In this document: piece after piece, positions 6,445 to 15,218 of the stretch | Numbering within the stretch: position 1 is the stretch's first letter | Layout of the letters: every line of letters starts with the position of its first letter | From: an uncultured Acidimicrobiales bacterium | GTDB taxonomy: Bacteria > Actinomycetota > Acidimicrobiia > Acidimicrobiales > SZUA-35 | Direction of reading: 5' to 3' | DNA length: 38,945 nucleotides | Assembly: GCA_937930695.1 (NCBI GenBank) | Contig: CALHCB010000012.1 | Location: 1-38,945, forward strand | Program-made: the position numbers and the translations under genes | The notes under the pieces: generated by a model | What the model was told of the DNA's origin: nothing | The model's input: the letters and a program-made list of their open reading frames with translations, nothing else | Databases searched by the model: none

Positions 6445-7668
6445 AACGTCCACGCGAAGCAAGCGCATCGCCGCACCGAAGAGCACTTCGACCCCACGGG
6501 CGGCCTCATCGGGCTCGATGGACTCAGCTTCGTTGTGCGAGAGCCCGTCAGCGCAGGGAATGAAGATCATCGAGGTCGGTGCGAGCTTGGCGACGTAGCA
6601 AGCATCGTGTCCTGCACCAGACACCATTCGTTCATGGCTGAACCCCAACGTCTCCACCGACTGCTGCACCGCGGCGACGCAGTCTCCGTCGAACACGATT
6701 GGTGGGGAGTTGTTGTCGATGGCGATGGAGTAGCCACAGCCGTGACGCTCGGTTGCTGACGCAACAACGTCTCGCATGGTCTGTTCCATCTGGTCGAGCA
6801 CCGCGAGATCAGGATTGCGCAGGTCCAACGAAAACGTGATCGACGCGGGAACCGTGTTGGGCGACACCGGTTCGCTCCTGAACTGAGCGGGGGTGACTCG
6901 GGCCCATGGTGCGTGCTCGGCAGCCATCGCATAGAGCGTCGTCAGGATCTCGGCGAGCGGACGAGATGGATCCTTGCGACCGTCCATCGGCGTTGGCCCT
7001 GCGTGCGCTGGGAAGCCGGTGAGCTCAATCGTGTACCACCGCAACCCTTGCACCCCGGTCACGACGCCGATCTCGGTAGCCGTGTCCTCCAGGATCGGGC
7101 CCTGCTCGATATGCAGTTCGAGGTAATGGCCGACGGGACGGCCGAACTCGAGAGGTCCAGCCCAGTCGAGGCGATCGAGTTCCTGACCGACGGAAATCCC
7201 TTGTTCATCCGTGATTCCTCGAACCTCCTCGAGTTCCATCACGCCGGCCCACACGCCCGAGCCCATCATCGATCGAGCGAAACGAGACCCTTCTTCATTC
7301 GTCCAGACGCCGACTTCGACCGGGACCTCGGTCTCGATGCCGAGATCGTTCAGGGTCTCGATGACTTCGAGACCACCGAGCACGCCATACACGCCATCGA
7401 ATCGCCCGCCGGTCGGTTGGGTATCGAGGTGGCTTCCCATCATGAGTGGAGCCGCGTTGCCGTTCGTCCCCGCTCGCCGAATGAACATGTTCCCGACCCC
7501 ATCGGTGTCGACCGAACACCCAGCGTCTCGAGCCCAGCCTTCGAACAATGCGCGGCCCGCTGCATCGTCATCAGAGAGGGCTTGCCGATTCGAACCGCCT
7601 GCTGGCGTCGGCGCAACCTGAGCCATGTCCATGAGACGCGACCACAGGCGTTCAGCGTTGATCTGCAT
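6439..7668 (-). CDS. M20-family amidohydrolase: N-carbamoyl-L-amino-acid hydrolase / allantoate amidohydrolase
   Basis: A 409-residue member of the HyuC/AllC group of M20 metallopeptidase-like enzymes, of standard length. Metal-site motifs are visible in order: GSHLDTQPTGGRFDGVYG (His and bridging Asp, ~78-95), TNEEGSRF (Glu pair, ~127-134), HIEQGP (~191-196) and GAGHDA plus LSHNEAESI near the C-terminus; the dimerisation lid lies between ~215 and 330. These enzymes cleave an N-carbamoyl group, giving an amino acid plus CO2 and ammonia, or open allantoate in purine degradation. No hydantoinase or allantoinase is nearby, so the substrate cannot be set. The start is ATG at 7668 with GGAGGAAGG upstream. 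It is divergent from the MaoC gene and convergent with the lrp-like gene. Confidence 0.9.
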   Translation of the reverse strand: MQINAERLWSRLMDMAQVAPTPAGGSNRQALSDDDAAGRALFEGWARDAGCSVDTDGVGNMFIRRAGTNGNAAPLMMGSHLDTQPTGGRFDGVYGVLGGLEVIETLNDLGIETEVPVEVGVWTNEEGSRFARSMMGSGVWAGVMELEEVRGITDEQGISVGQELDRLDWAGPLEFGRPVGHYLELHIEQGPILEDTATEIGVVTGVQGLRWYTIELTGFPAHAGPTPMDGRKDPSRPLAEILTTLYAMAAEHAPWARVTPAQFRSEPVSPNTVPASITFSLDLRNPDLAVLDQMEQTMRDVVASATERHGCGYSIAIDNNSPPIVFDGDCVAAVQQSVETLGFSHERMVSGAGHDACYVAKLAPTSMIFIPCADGLSHNEAESIEPDEAARGVEVLFGAAMRLLRVDVA

Positions 7669-7727
7669 CGGGCCACCTTCCTCCGCTCAGTTCACGCTTG
7701 CAAGCCGTGACTTGGCACAATCAATGA

Positions 7728-8690
7728 ATGCACAGACTCGAAGGCCCCTTCTACGACGATCTCAGCGTTGGCACTGTTCTTCCATCGCTCCCCGCTGCAA
7801 CGCTCAGCCAAGCGGACAACCTGGCCTATCGGGCCGTCACTGGCGACGAGAACCGCTTGACCGCCAGTCGAGCGGCTTACGCCGCTGCAAGTGGATCTTC
7901 AGGCGAGTTGGCAAACCCCGGTCTTGTTGTGCAGCTCTCGATCGGCCTCAGCACGAGCGCCACCCGCCATGCCATCGCCAATCTCTTCTACCGAGGCGTG
8001 TTGGTGAACCGAGCTGTAGAAATCGGCGAGACCATCGAGACGACCACAACCGTGCTCGGCATGTCCGATTCCCGACCAAAGGGAGATCTCAACCGCGGCA
8101 AGGTGCTCCTCGGCATCGAGACCGTCGGCACGAACGGGCCAATCGCCTCCTACCAACGATGCGCGCTGCTCCCCGCCCGAGGTGACGCCCCCGGCCACAG
8201 CGACGACGTGGGCTCGGCCGACTCAGCACCGGCACCCGACTACAGCAGCGCAATTCCGTTGGGCTGGGATCTGTCCGGCCTCGCAGAGCTCGATTGGGAA
8301 GTTGGGACAACGATTGCGGATCCGATGTGGGACCACGTTGACAATGCCCCGGCCTTCGCCCGGATGACCTTCAACCAGGCCATCGTCCACCGAAGTGAAA
8401 CTGCCAGTGCGTACGGCAAGCGGCTCGTCTATGGCGGACACGTGATTGCTCTCGCCCAAGCATCAATGACTCGTGTCTCCCCCGGCATCGTCACCGTGCT
8501 TGGTTGGGGCCGCTGCAACCATGTTGCCCCCGCGTTCGAAGGTGACCATGTGAGCTTCACCCACACGCTCGAGGCCGTTGAGCCCGCAGGCGATGGACAC
8601 ATGCTGACGGTGCTCACCAAGGGATACCGCGAGGACGCAGACGGCCAGACCGAGCTCCTCGATTGGCAATCAGTCCTCTACCACCGGTAG
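7728..8690 (+). CDS. MaoC-like double hot-dog acyl-CoA hydratase
   Basis: A 320-residue protein with two hot-dog halves, the layout of mesaconyl-/2-methylfumaryl-CoA hydratase-like and related MaoC proteins. The first half (~5-150) begins FYDDLSVGTVLP; the second (~170-320) has FARMTFNQAIVHRSETASAYG, then the RLVYGGHVIALAQA segment that supplies the hydratase His in MaoC folds, and WGRCNHVAPAFEGDHVSF. The expected reaction is reversible hydration of a 2-enoyl-CoA. It is cytosolic, with no membrane segment. The ATG at 7728 lies 59 bp from the divergent M20 gene; no strong ribosome-binding site is visible, so a nearly leaderless message is possible. The 110 bp to the next gene leaves open whether they are co-transcribed. 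Confidence 0.85.
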   Translation: MHRLEGPFYDDLSVGTVLPSLPAATLSQADNLAYRAVTGDENRLTASRAAYAAASGSSGELANPGLVVQLSIGLSTSATRHAIANLFYRGVLVNRAVEIGETIETTTTVLGMSDSRPKGDLNRGKVLLGIETVGTNGPIASYQRCALLPARGDAPGHSDDVGSADSAPAPDYSSAIPLGWDLSGLAELDWEVGTTIADPMWDHVDNAPAFARMTFNQAIVHRSETASAYGKRLVYGGHVIALAQASMTRVSPGIVTVLGWGRCNHVAPAFEGDHVSFTHTLEAVEPAGDGHMLTVLTKGYREDADGQTELLDWQSVLYHR

Positions 8691-8800
8691 GTCCTGTGGG
8701 AGCGTGCGGCTCGGCCAACCCAGCGGTTCGAACGTCAGACGATATGGGAATCGTATCGACAGGCTCACGCGCCATATGTCTCGACGCCTAGCCTCTTGCC

Positions 8801-9286
8801 ATGGCTTCAGGAGATGAACGAGCGGCGATTCCAGCCGACATCGACGGCACAGGTTTGCGGATCGCGATCGTCGGCGCCCGATGGAACGCGGATGTGGTCG
8901 GTCGGCTGAATGACGGTGTCCGGCGGGGGCTGGAAGCGCTCGGTGTCAGCGAGATCACGGATGCAACCGTGCCAGGTTGCTTTGAGATTCCGTTCGCCTG
9001 CCGCTCGATCGCTCGATCGGGCCGAGTCGACGCCATCGTGACCATCGGTGCGGTCATCCGAGGTGAGACCACGCACTACGAGCTCGTCTCAGAGGAAGCT
9101 GCCCGCGGGGTACAACAGGTGCAGCTCGAGACCGGTATTCCAATCGCGTTCGGCCTCGTTACGGTCGAAAATCAACGACAAGCCCTCGCCCGCAGTGCCG
9201 GCCCCGGCGGCCACAACGTTGGCGAAGAGGCAGCACTTGTCGCCGTCGAAATGGCCCTGCTCTCGCAGACCTGGAGTCCACGATGA
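8801..9286 (+). CDS. ribH: 6,7-dimethyl-8-ribityllumazine synthase (riboflavin synthesis)
   Basis: A 161-residue protein with all lumazine synthase landmarks: IVGARWNADVV (substrate pocket Trp/Asn), TVPGCFEIPFA, IGAVIRGETTHYE (with the catalytic His), and TGIPIAFGLVTVENQRQALARS followed by GGHNVGEEAAL. The enzyme condenses 5-amino-6-ribitylaminouracil with 3,4-dihydroxy-2-butanone-4-phosphate, the penultimate riboflavin step. No other rib gene lies in the window, and no FMN riboswitch is apparent in the 110 bp upstream. Its last four bases are the start of the FAD oxidoreductase gene (ATGA overlap), so the two are translationally coupled. It may be a second, accessory copy. The start is ATG at 8801; the family core starts at ~residue 18. 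Confidence 0.92.
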   Translation: MASGDERAAIPADIDGTGLRIAIVGARWNADVVGRLNDGVRRGLEALGVSEITDATVPGCFEIPFACRSIARSGRVDAIVTIGAVIRGETTHYELVSEEAARGVQQVQLETGIPIAFGLVTVENQRQALARSAGPGGHNVGEEAALVAVEMALLSQTWSPR

Positions 9287-10596
9287 CCGAGACCCAGACC
9301 GCTGACGCCATCGTCATTGGCGCAGGTGTCATCGGCTCAGCCGTCGCCCTCGAACTTGCCCGACAGGGTCGCAACGTCGTGTGTATCGACAAGCTCGGTG
9401 GCGCTGGATTCGGTTCGACCAGCAGCTCGAGTGCCGTCATTCGGTTCACCTACTCGACCAAGGCCGGCGTTGCCATGGCATGGGAAGGCATGCACTACTG
9501 GAAGAACTGGGCCGCCCACCTGGATCTCGCACGTTCAGGTGGCCTCACTGAATTCAAACACACCGGCATGCTCACCATCTTCTCAGACGGTGTCGATGAT
9601 GCTCCGTTCCTCACGCGCTACGCCGAAGTCGGCATCCCTCACGAGGTGCTGACCGGTCCAGAGATCGCCGAACGATGGCCAGCGCTCGACGTCGGGCGGT
9701 ACGGACCACCCAAGCGTCTCGAGGACGATTCGTTCTGGGACGAGGCAACCGACCAGCTCCCGAGCGCATGTTTCGACGAAATGGCCGGGTTCGTCTCGGA
9801 CCCAATGTTGGCCGCGCAGAACCTGGCCGACGCCGCTCGAGCTTCTGGCGCCTCGTTTCGCTTCTCTTCAGAGATCGTGGCGATTCGGAAGGCCGATGGC
9901 CGCGTGCAAGGTGTCGACCTGGCGGACGGATCCACCATCGATGCACCCGTCGTGGTGAACGTGGCTGGCCCGCATTCGTTCAAGATCAACACCATGGCTG
10001 GCGTCGTTGAGGGAATGAACGTCGTCCCCAAGCCAATGCGGCGCGAGGTCTACGTGGCGCCGGCTCCGCCAGAACTCGATTGGGACTCCAACGGCATCAT
10101 GATCGGCGACATCGATCTTGGCACCTACAACCGGCCAGAGCGCGGTGGCAACATCGTGATCGGCGGCGTTGAGCCCGAATGCGATCCGCTCGAGTGGATC
10201 GATGAGCCAGATGATGCCTCCATGGTGCTCGATGAAGACGAATTCCAGCTCCACGTCCTGCGAGTCGCTCGGAGAGTAACCGGCATGGGGGTTCCTCCCC
10301 ACAAACGTGGCGTGGTCGGCGTCTACGACGCCAGCGATGACTGGACCCCTATCTATGACCGGTCCGATCTCGATGGCTTCTACATGGCCATTGGCAGCAG
10401 TGGCAACCAGTTCAAGAACGCCCCGATCGCCGGTCGCTGCATGGCAGAACTCATTCGAGCGGTCGAGAACGGACACGATCACGACAACGATCCCGTCGTC
10501 GTCAAGGGCCAACACACGGGACTCGACATCAACCTCGGGACGTTCTCCCGCAACCGATCTCTGGATGGCGGAGGGCCAACAAACGTGCTGGGATAG
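9283..10596 (+). CDS. FAD-dependent oxidoreductase, DAO/sarcosine dehydrogenase-like
   Basis: A 437-residue DAO-superfamily enzyme. The FAD Rossmann motif IVIGAGVIGSAVALELARQG is at ~11-30 and GSTSSSSAVIRFTYS follows at ~47-61 (flavin-contact loop of sarcosine/dimethylglycine dehydrogenases). A C-terminal GFYMAIGSSGNQFKNAPIAG segment is the flavin-binding return motif. There is no C-terminal folate domain, unlike true dimethylglycine dehydrogenases, so it resembles the single-domain amine/amino-acid oxidases. The substrate is unknown. It overlaps ribH by ATGA and is followed after 4 bp by a crotonase, so the three form one operon. It differs clearly in sequence from the other DAO protein at 2900-4111. 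Confidence 0.85.
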   Translation: MTETQTADAIVIGAGVIGSAVALELARQGRNVVCIDKLGGAGFGSTSSSSAVIRFTYSTKAGVAMAWEGMHYWKNWAAHLDLARSGGLTEFKHTGMLTIFSDGVDDAPFLTRYAEVGIPHEVLTGPEIAERWPALDVGRYGPPKRLEDDSFWDEATDQLPSACFDEMAGFVSDPMLAAQNLADAARASGASFRFSSEIVAIRKADGRVQGVDLADGSTIDAPVVVNVAGPHSFKINTMAGVVEGMNVVPKPMRREVYVAPAPPELDWDSNGIMIGDIDLGTYNRPERGGNIVIGGVEPECDPLEWIDEPDDASMVLDEDEFQLHVLRVARRVTGMGVPPHKRGVVGVYDASDDWTPIYDRSDLDGFYMAIGSSGNQFKNAPIAGRCMAELIRAVENGHDHDNDPVVVKGQHTGLDINLGTFSRNRSLDGGGPTNVLG

Positions 10597-10600
10597 CTCG

Positions 10601-11353
10601 ATGGCTGACGAAGTACTCACTGAAGTTCGTGGACGGGTGTTGTTGATCACCCTCAATCGCCCCGAGGCGATGAATTCCATCAACACTCCACTGGCCCAAG
10701 CGTTACTGGCTGCACTCGAGACTCTCGATGGCGATCCCAATCTGACACTGGGTGTGCTCACGGGTACCGGCAGAGGGTTCTCCGCAGGCATGGACCTCAA
10801 GGCCTTCGCAGCCGAAGGTCCTCCGAAGGGTTTCAATCGGTTCATCGAAGACGGTTGCAAGAAGCCGCTGATCGCTGCGGTGGAAGGGTTCGCTCTCGCG
10901 GGCGGTCTGGAGATTGCTCTCTCCTGTGACCTCATCGTCGGTGCGGAGAACGCCAAGTTCGGAATTCCCGAGGCAGGGGTCGGTCTCTTCGCCGCAGGCG
11001 GAGCGCTCCTGCGGCTCCCCCGGCGTGTCCCATACGGCCTTGCCATGGAGTTGGCACTCACCGCTGAGCCCATCACGGCGCAAGAAGCACTCAACGTTCG
11101 GCTCATCGACAAAGTCTCACCAAAGGGCGGCGCGGTCGACTCTGCGATGGAGTTGGCGGAACGCATCGCCAAGAACGCCCCGCTTTCTGTCGCCGCTTCC
11201 AAGCAAGTCCTCAAAGCCCAACAGGGTCACACGGAGGAAGAATTCTGGAAAATGCAGGCACCCATCATGGGAACTGTCTTCTCTTCAGACGATGCCAAAG
11301 AGGGTCCAGCAGCATTCGCACAAAAGCGCGCTCCCGAATGGTCAGGGACCTGA
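10601..11353 (+). CDS. Enoyl-CoA hydratase/isomerase family protein (crotonase)
   Basis: A 250-residue crotonase. The oxyanion-hole motifs are present: FSAGMDLKAF (~60-70) and AAVEGFALAGGLEIALSCDL (~92-111). The first active-site Glu is kept in AKFGIPEAGVGLFAAGG, but the position of the second catalytic Glu (usually in a PGxGG context) reads FAAGG, so hydration by the standard two-Glu mechanism is doubtful; isomerase, thioesterase or one-Glu hydratase activity are alternatives. The start is ATG at 10601, 4 bp after the oxidoreductase stop; the frame is open further upstream, but only as an overlap with that gene. It is last in the ribH operon, followed by an inverted repeat at 11370-11409. 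Confidence 0.88.
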   Translation: MADEVLTEVRGRVLLITLNRPEAMNSINTPLAQALLAALETLDGDPNLTLGVLTGTGRGFSAGMDLKAFAAEGPPKGFNRFIEDGCKKPLIAAVEGFALAGGLEIALSCDLIVGAENAKFGIPEAGVGLFAAGGALLRLPRRVPYGLAMELALTAEPITAQEALNVRLIDKVSPKGGAVDSAMELAERIAKNAPLSVAASKQVLKAQQGHTEEEFWKMQAPIMGTVFSSDDAKEGPAAFAQKRAPEWSGT

Positions 11354-11369
11354 TCAAGAGCTCAGCGAG

Positions 11370-11409
11370 GCCAGGTCAGGTCAGGTCAGGTTGAGGGGGC
11401 TGACCTGGC
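11370..11409. repeat. (CAGGT)4 microsatellite inside an inverted repeat at the end of prsW-like gene
   Basis: Four exact CAGGT units occupy 11372-11391 and contain the minus-strand TGA stop of the PrsW-like gene (11388-11386). The stretch is also framed by a 10-bp inverted repeat, GCCAGGTCAG (11370-11379) and CTGACCTGGC (11400-11409), that could form a bidirectional terminator between the convergent crotonase and prsW-like genes. No T run follows. Confidence 0.5.
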
Positions 11410-12531
11410 TTCGAGGAGTTGGGCAGCGAGCAACTCTTCAGAAACCGGATCGATCGGCGGGTTGTGATGGAGAAGGGCTAGACGAGCGAGTGCCGCGTGG
11501 ACGCCATCAAAGTGGCGACGTTGTGACTTTGGAAGCCCTCGCCGGATCTTCAGCATTGGTCGCCATGCGCTGAAGACCTGCACTTCGCCAGGGGTCAGTC
11601 CGTACCGGGAGGCGAGGAACGGAACCATCTCTGTGAACCGCGCTTGTTCCTTGCGCCGGAAACTGATGAGCGCAATACCGACGGCGAGGAACAATACGAC
11701 GAAGAGCAACGCTGCGATGGCAGCGATCGCACCGTCACCCATGCTGTCAGAAAGAGCAAGTGAGCCGTTCCAGGCTGCGTGACACCCGACAGCGAGCGCA
11801 TATCCGACCAGGGCATAGGGCAGCACCGGCTTACGTTTCGAGACAGCGAGACCAATTGCGATTCCCGTCCACGCGGTGAACAACGGGTGAGCAAACGGTG
11901 TCAGGAGTGCCCGGAGAATGAACACTGCGAGCAGCTGGTCTTGCTCTGCGGCGGTTGCGAAGTAGAGAAAGTCCTCGACGATGGCGAACCCGAGGGCCGT
12001 CCACCCGGCGTACACAACTCCGTCCATGACTCCATCGAGTTCCTTGCGGCGAAGCGCCCAGTAAATACCCAGCGCCTTGGTTGCCTCTTCGATCAACGGT
12101 GCGGAGACCACTGCAGCGATGACCTCTGAAGACCCAATGGCGACCAACGTGTTGACGATGCTTGAGAGAAACGCCGCCACCGTGCCACCCCACAACACAG
12201 CGTGTACCCGAGATGACAGCGGTTCTGGCTCAACTCGATCGAGCCACCACAGCACCGGCCCAACGATGAGTAGCGGGACAAAGCCCAGCGGGATAGCCGC
12301 TGGAGCCGAGTAGGCAAGCGCCAGCGAGATCAGGATCATTGGCAGGCCGCACAGCACGACGGGAACGCTGAGCCACATCGGGAGGCGAGGCTTCTTTTCT
12401 GCCACGCCGCCAACGTGCGCGGTCCAGGCATGGCCATCCCACCAACGGAACGGACCGATGTTCCAGGGATCTGGATACCAACCGGCATGCATCGTTGCCA
12501 TGGACGGAGGGGGTGGTGGCGGGCCGGTCAC
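11386..12531 (-). CDS. PrsW-family intramembrane metalloprotease with N-terminal DUF2510
   Basis: A 381-residue membrane protein. Residues ~14-40 carry a DUF2510 motif (AGWYPDPWN ... WWDGHAWTAHV), a short cytoplasmic module common in actinobacteria. About eight hydrophobic segments follow from ~50 to 290. PrsW protease motifs are present: EEATKALG (EExxK, ~150), IVEDFLYF, TPFAHPLFTA and GCHAAWN, which together supply the Glu and His residues thought to bind the catalytic metal. The protein ends with a ~90-residue cytoplasmic tail rich in basic and hydrophobic residues. PrsW in Bacillus cleaves an anti-sigma factor; here the target is unknown, and no anti-sigma gene is adjacent. The start is GTG at 12531, overlapping the MFS stop by GTGA, so the two are coupled; an internal ATG at residue 11 or 14 is possible. 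Confidence 0.88.
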   Translation of the reverse strand: MTGPPPPPPSMATMHAGWYPDPWNIGPFRWWDGHAWTAHVGGVAEKKPRLPMWLSVPVVLCGLPMILISLALAYSAPAAIPLGFVPLLIVGPVLWWLDRVEPEPLSSRVHAVLWGGTVAAFLSSIVNTLVAIGSSEVIAAVVSAPLIEEATKALGIYWALRRKELDGVMDGVVYAGWTALGFAIVEDFLYFATAAEQDQLLAVFILRALLTPFAHPLFTAWTGIAIGLAVSKRKPVLPYALVGYALAVGCHAAWNGSLALSDSMGDGAIAAIAALLFVVLFLAVGIALISFRRKEQARFTEMVPFLASRYGLTPGEVQVFSAWRPMLKIRRGLPKSQRRHFDGVHAALARLALLHHNPPIDPVSEELLAAQLLEARSAPST

Positions 12532-13691
12532 GTTGCCATTGTGGCCGCCCGAGGGGGCAGAGCGGAGAACATCACCAGCGCAATCATCGTCAGCAGACCA
12601 ATGGCTCCCGCCCCGATGAAGGCCAAAGGTGGCGACGAGGCAAAGACCGGAACGAAGATCAGCGGCCCGACCGCGTGTCCAGCGAAGCGAAAAGCGAGCA
12701 TGATCGAGAGTGCGCCGCCACGATTCTCCGGTTCAGCGATCGCAGCGGAGAGTTGCAGAATCACGACGACAAGGTTGGCCAGTCCGCCAACGAGGATCCA
12801 CAGCAGCCCAAGAGTGACACCGGTATTCGCGAATCCGAGACTGCCGACGAACGCCATGAGCAGGGCGAGTCCGCCAATCGCCGACCGACGAACACCGACC
12901 CGTTCGATCAGCTCACCCCAAATCGGCCCGGCGACCATCGCCGCCAGTCCGCCTCCGAGCATCACCAGACCGGTGGCTGAAGGTGACATGCCGAGCTCAT
13001 CCCGAGCAGCGATTCCGACGAGCACCGCGGCCCCGATCGGACCAACTGCTGCGGTGAAGGCCGCCAAGCTCAGAAGGCCAGTTCGCCGATTGAGCAGCGT
13101 TCGGATCGGTGGCGCATCGACACCAGTTCTTGGCTCGCCCGGTGGAGGGAACAACGCCAACAATCCAGCCACCACAGCTGAAGCAATGAAGGCATATCGC
13201 CAGTCGAACTCAGCGACAAAGCCGCCGAAAAACGGCGAGAGTGCACCGCCGAGCGACTGAAAGCTCGAGTAGACACCCACCGCTCGCCCGACCCGCTCCG
13301 GCTCGAGAAGCTCGGCCAGTCCCGCGAGTAGCAACGGTGTGATGAATGCATTGGCAGCACCCTGCAGTGCTCGGGCCCCAAGAAACCAACTCAGGCTCGG
13401 CGCCATGACACAGAGCACGGAAGCGACTGCGTATGCGATGAACGTCAGCCGAACCACACGACGCCGACCGAAACGTTCGCCGATCGTGCCAGAAACCAGC
13501 ATGAGCGCCGCCATGACGAAGAGGTACACACTGAACGACAGAGATACCTGCTCCGTCGTGGCATCGAACTCGCTGCGAAGCTCTGGAAACATCGGTAGCA
13601 CGACGCTTGTACCGAACGGCCCCATGAAGCCGCCGACCAGGAGCGGAAGAAGGCGAACCCATGAGGTTGGGCTTTGCGAACCGGTGGCCAC
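12528..13691 (-). CDS. MFS transporter, drug/proton antiporter type
   Basis: A 387-residue polytopic protein with about 12 membrane segments. The N-terminal half has VVLPMFPELRSEF after helix 1 and the MFS signature GTIGERFGRRRVVR (~67-80) between helices 2 and 3, then LGARALQGAANAFITPLLLA, which resembles helix 4 of multidrug exporters. Substrate is unknown. The start is GTG at 13691; no strong ribosome-binding site is visible. It lies 47 bp downstream of the GGDEF-EAL gene and overlaps the PrsW-like gene, so all three may be one transcript. Confidence 0.88.
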   Translation of the reverse strand: MATGSQSPTSWVRLLPLLVGGFMGPFGTSVVLPMFPELRSEFDATTEQVSLSFSVYLFVMAALMLVSGTIGERFGRRRVVRLTFIAYAVASVLCVMAPSLSWFLGARALQGAANAFITPLLLAGLAELLEPERVGRAVGVYSSFQSLGGALSPFFGGFVAEFDWRYAFIASAVVAGLLALFPPPGEPRTGVDAPPIRTLLNRRTGLLSLAAFTAAVGPIGAAVLVGIAARDELGMSPSATGLVMLGGGLAAMVAGPIWGELIERVGVRRSAIGGLALLMAFVGSLGFANTGVTLGLLWILVGGLANLVVVILQLSAAIAEPENRGGALSIMLAFRFAGHAVGPLIFVPVFASSPPLAFIGAGAIGLLTMIALVMFSALPPRAATMAT

Positions 13692-13738
13692 CGACGAGAT
13701 GTTGGCTCGAATCGGCGTCTCGCGCCTCTTTGACGACT

Positions 13739-15118
13739 TCAGGCTTGCTGAAGAACGGGCATTCGTCCCGTTGTGCGAATCCCGGCGAGGCTGACGTCAA
13801 GGTCAGCGAGCATTGCTGGGAGGTCGGCGGGAGCGGTTGCCCGTGCGAAGAGGTAGCCCTGACCGTGTGTGCACCCAGCATCAGCGGCCCAGGAGAACTG
13901 ATCCCAGCTTTCAAGCCCTTCAGCCACGACCTCGAGATTGAGATCACGACCAAGCGAAACCAAGACAGAAGCGATCGACCGGTCTTCTGGCGAGTCGAGC
14001 TGCGACACGACGCTTCGACTGATCTTGAGGCGATCGAATTCAAGTTGGGCCAAGTCGCCGAGCGACGAACGGCCGACTCCGAAGCTCGCAATCGCGACCT
14101 GGACACCGCTGTAGCGCAGGGCTCGCAAGGTTTCAGCGCCTTCGGGGAGACTCGCGGCAAGGTCGTCTTGGCGAACCTCGATGACGAGTTGACCAGGACT
14201 GATGCCAGTTCGGTCTACTTCGCGGTCGATCAATTCGGTCAGCCCCCGGTGTTCCAGATGGCGACCTGAGACGTTCAGGGAGAGCGTGCACGACTTCAAC
14301 ACATCGTCCTCGGCCCACGAACGAAGGATGTCTGCGCCCCTCGAGACAACCCATTCATCGATCTCGAGAATCAGATCGGATTGCTCCGCAACGGGAATGA
14401 AGACGCCGGGAGAGATCGATGGGCCATCTCCTGGCTGCCAACGCAGCAAGCCCTCGAACCCTGTGAGGCCACCAGAGGCCGACACGATCGGCTGGAGATG
14501 AAGCTCCAGCGAATTGTCAGCCATGGCATCTCGCAGATCCGCTTCGATCTGGAGCTGGCGCATGTAGGAATCGTGGAGACGTTGATCAAAGACGACGAGT
14601 TCGTTCGGCCCAAGGTCTCGCGCTTCATACAGAGCAAGATCGACTCTTCGCAACAATTCTGTCGGAGATAGCCACGACGGGTTGGAGGATGCAGCGAGCC
14701 CCATTCGACCCGATATCTCGACGCGACGGCCACCATCAATCGCGATCGGGTCGTCAAGCGTCTGAAGACACTGATAGGCGAGCTGAGCGCCCCGCTGCTC
14801 ATCCTCTTCGCCGACCATCACAATCATGAATTCGTCAGCGCCAACCCGGCTGATGAAGGCCTCCGGTTCGTACTCCGAAAGCCGTCGAGCCACATGGGTC
14901 AGCACGAGATCGCCGGCCCGGTAGCCAAGCGTCCGGTTCACCTCTTTGAATCCATCGAGATCCATCAGAATGGCCAGGATCGGAATTCGAGACTCGGCGT
15001 CGCCGTCCAGGCATTCCTCCAGAAGCTCGACCAAGGCTGACCGGTTATACAAACCAGTCAGACGATCTCGATCAAGACGAAGATCGGTCGCTTTCTCGGT
15101 GAAGGGTCCTGCAGTCAT
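13739..15118 (-). CDS. GGDEF-EAL protein with degenerate EAL domain
   Basis: A 459-residue soluble protein without sensor or membrane segments. Residues ~15-175 are a GGDEF domain beginning DRLTGLYNRSALVELL; the signature loop reads GADEF, and no RxxD inhibitory site precedes it. Residues ~190-440 are an EAL domain whose signature is EGL (FEGLLRW) and whose key acidic pair is lost: the usual DDFGTGYSSL reads ASFGVGRSSL. LNVSGRHL, LKISRSVV and VVAEGLES keep the Asn, Lys and final Glu. Phosphodiesterase activity is therefore unlikely; it may bind c-di-GMP or act as a regulatory scaffold, while cyclase activity from GADEF is uncertain. The start is ATG at 15118. It is first in a probable operon with the MFS exporter and PrsW-like protease. 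Confidence 0.92.
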   Translation of the reverse strand: MTAGPFTEKATDLRLDRDRLTGLYNRSALVELLEECLDGDAESRIPILAILMDLDGFKEVNRTLGYRAGDLVLTHVARRLSEYEPEAFISRVGADEFMIVMVGEEDEQRGAQLAYQCLQTLDDPIAIDGGRRVEISGRMGLAASSNPSWLSPTELLRRVDLALYEARDLGPNELVVFDQRLHDSYMRQLQIEADLRDAMADNSLELHLQPIVSASGGLTGFEGLLRWQPGDGPSISPGVFIPVAEQSDLILEIDEWVVSRGADILRSWAEDDVLKSCTLSLNVSGRHLEHRGLTELIDREVDRTGISPGQLVIEVRQDDLAASLPEGAETLRALRYSGVQVAIASFGVGRSSLGDLAQLEFDRLKISRSVVSQLDSPEDRSIASVLVSLGRDLNLEVVAEGLESWDQFSWAADAGCTHGQGYLFARATAPADLPAMLADLDVSLAGIRTTGRMPVLQQA

Positions 15119-15218
15119 TGCTGTGTATGTCGGCAGGTAATCGCCTCATCTTCAGGTCTCGGGCACAACCACCTAGTGAGCGTCTTGTACGCGACGCAGC
15201 ACCCTGGTTGACTCAGGC

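Noticed and set aside
8691..8800. FMN riboswitch before ribH
   Set aside because: None of the conserved RFN element segments can be recognised in the 110 bp spacer.
9868..11214. Long minus-strand open frame (448 codons) antisense to the FAD oxidoreductase and crotonase
   Set aside because: It has no recognisable domain, and both plus-strand genes carry clear catalytic motifs; it is a by-product of GC-rich codon use.
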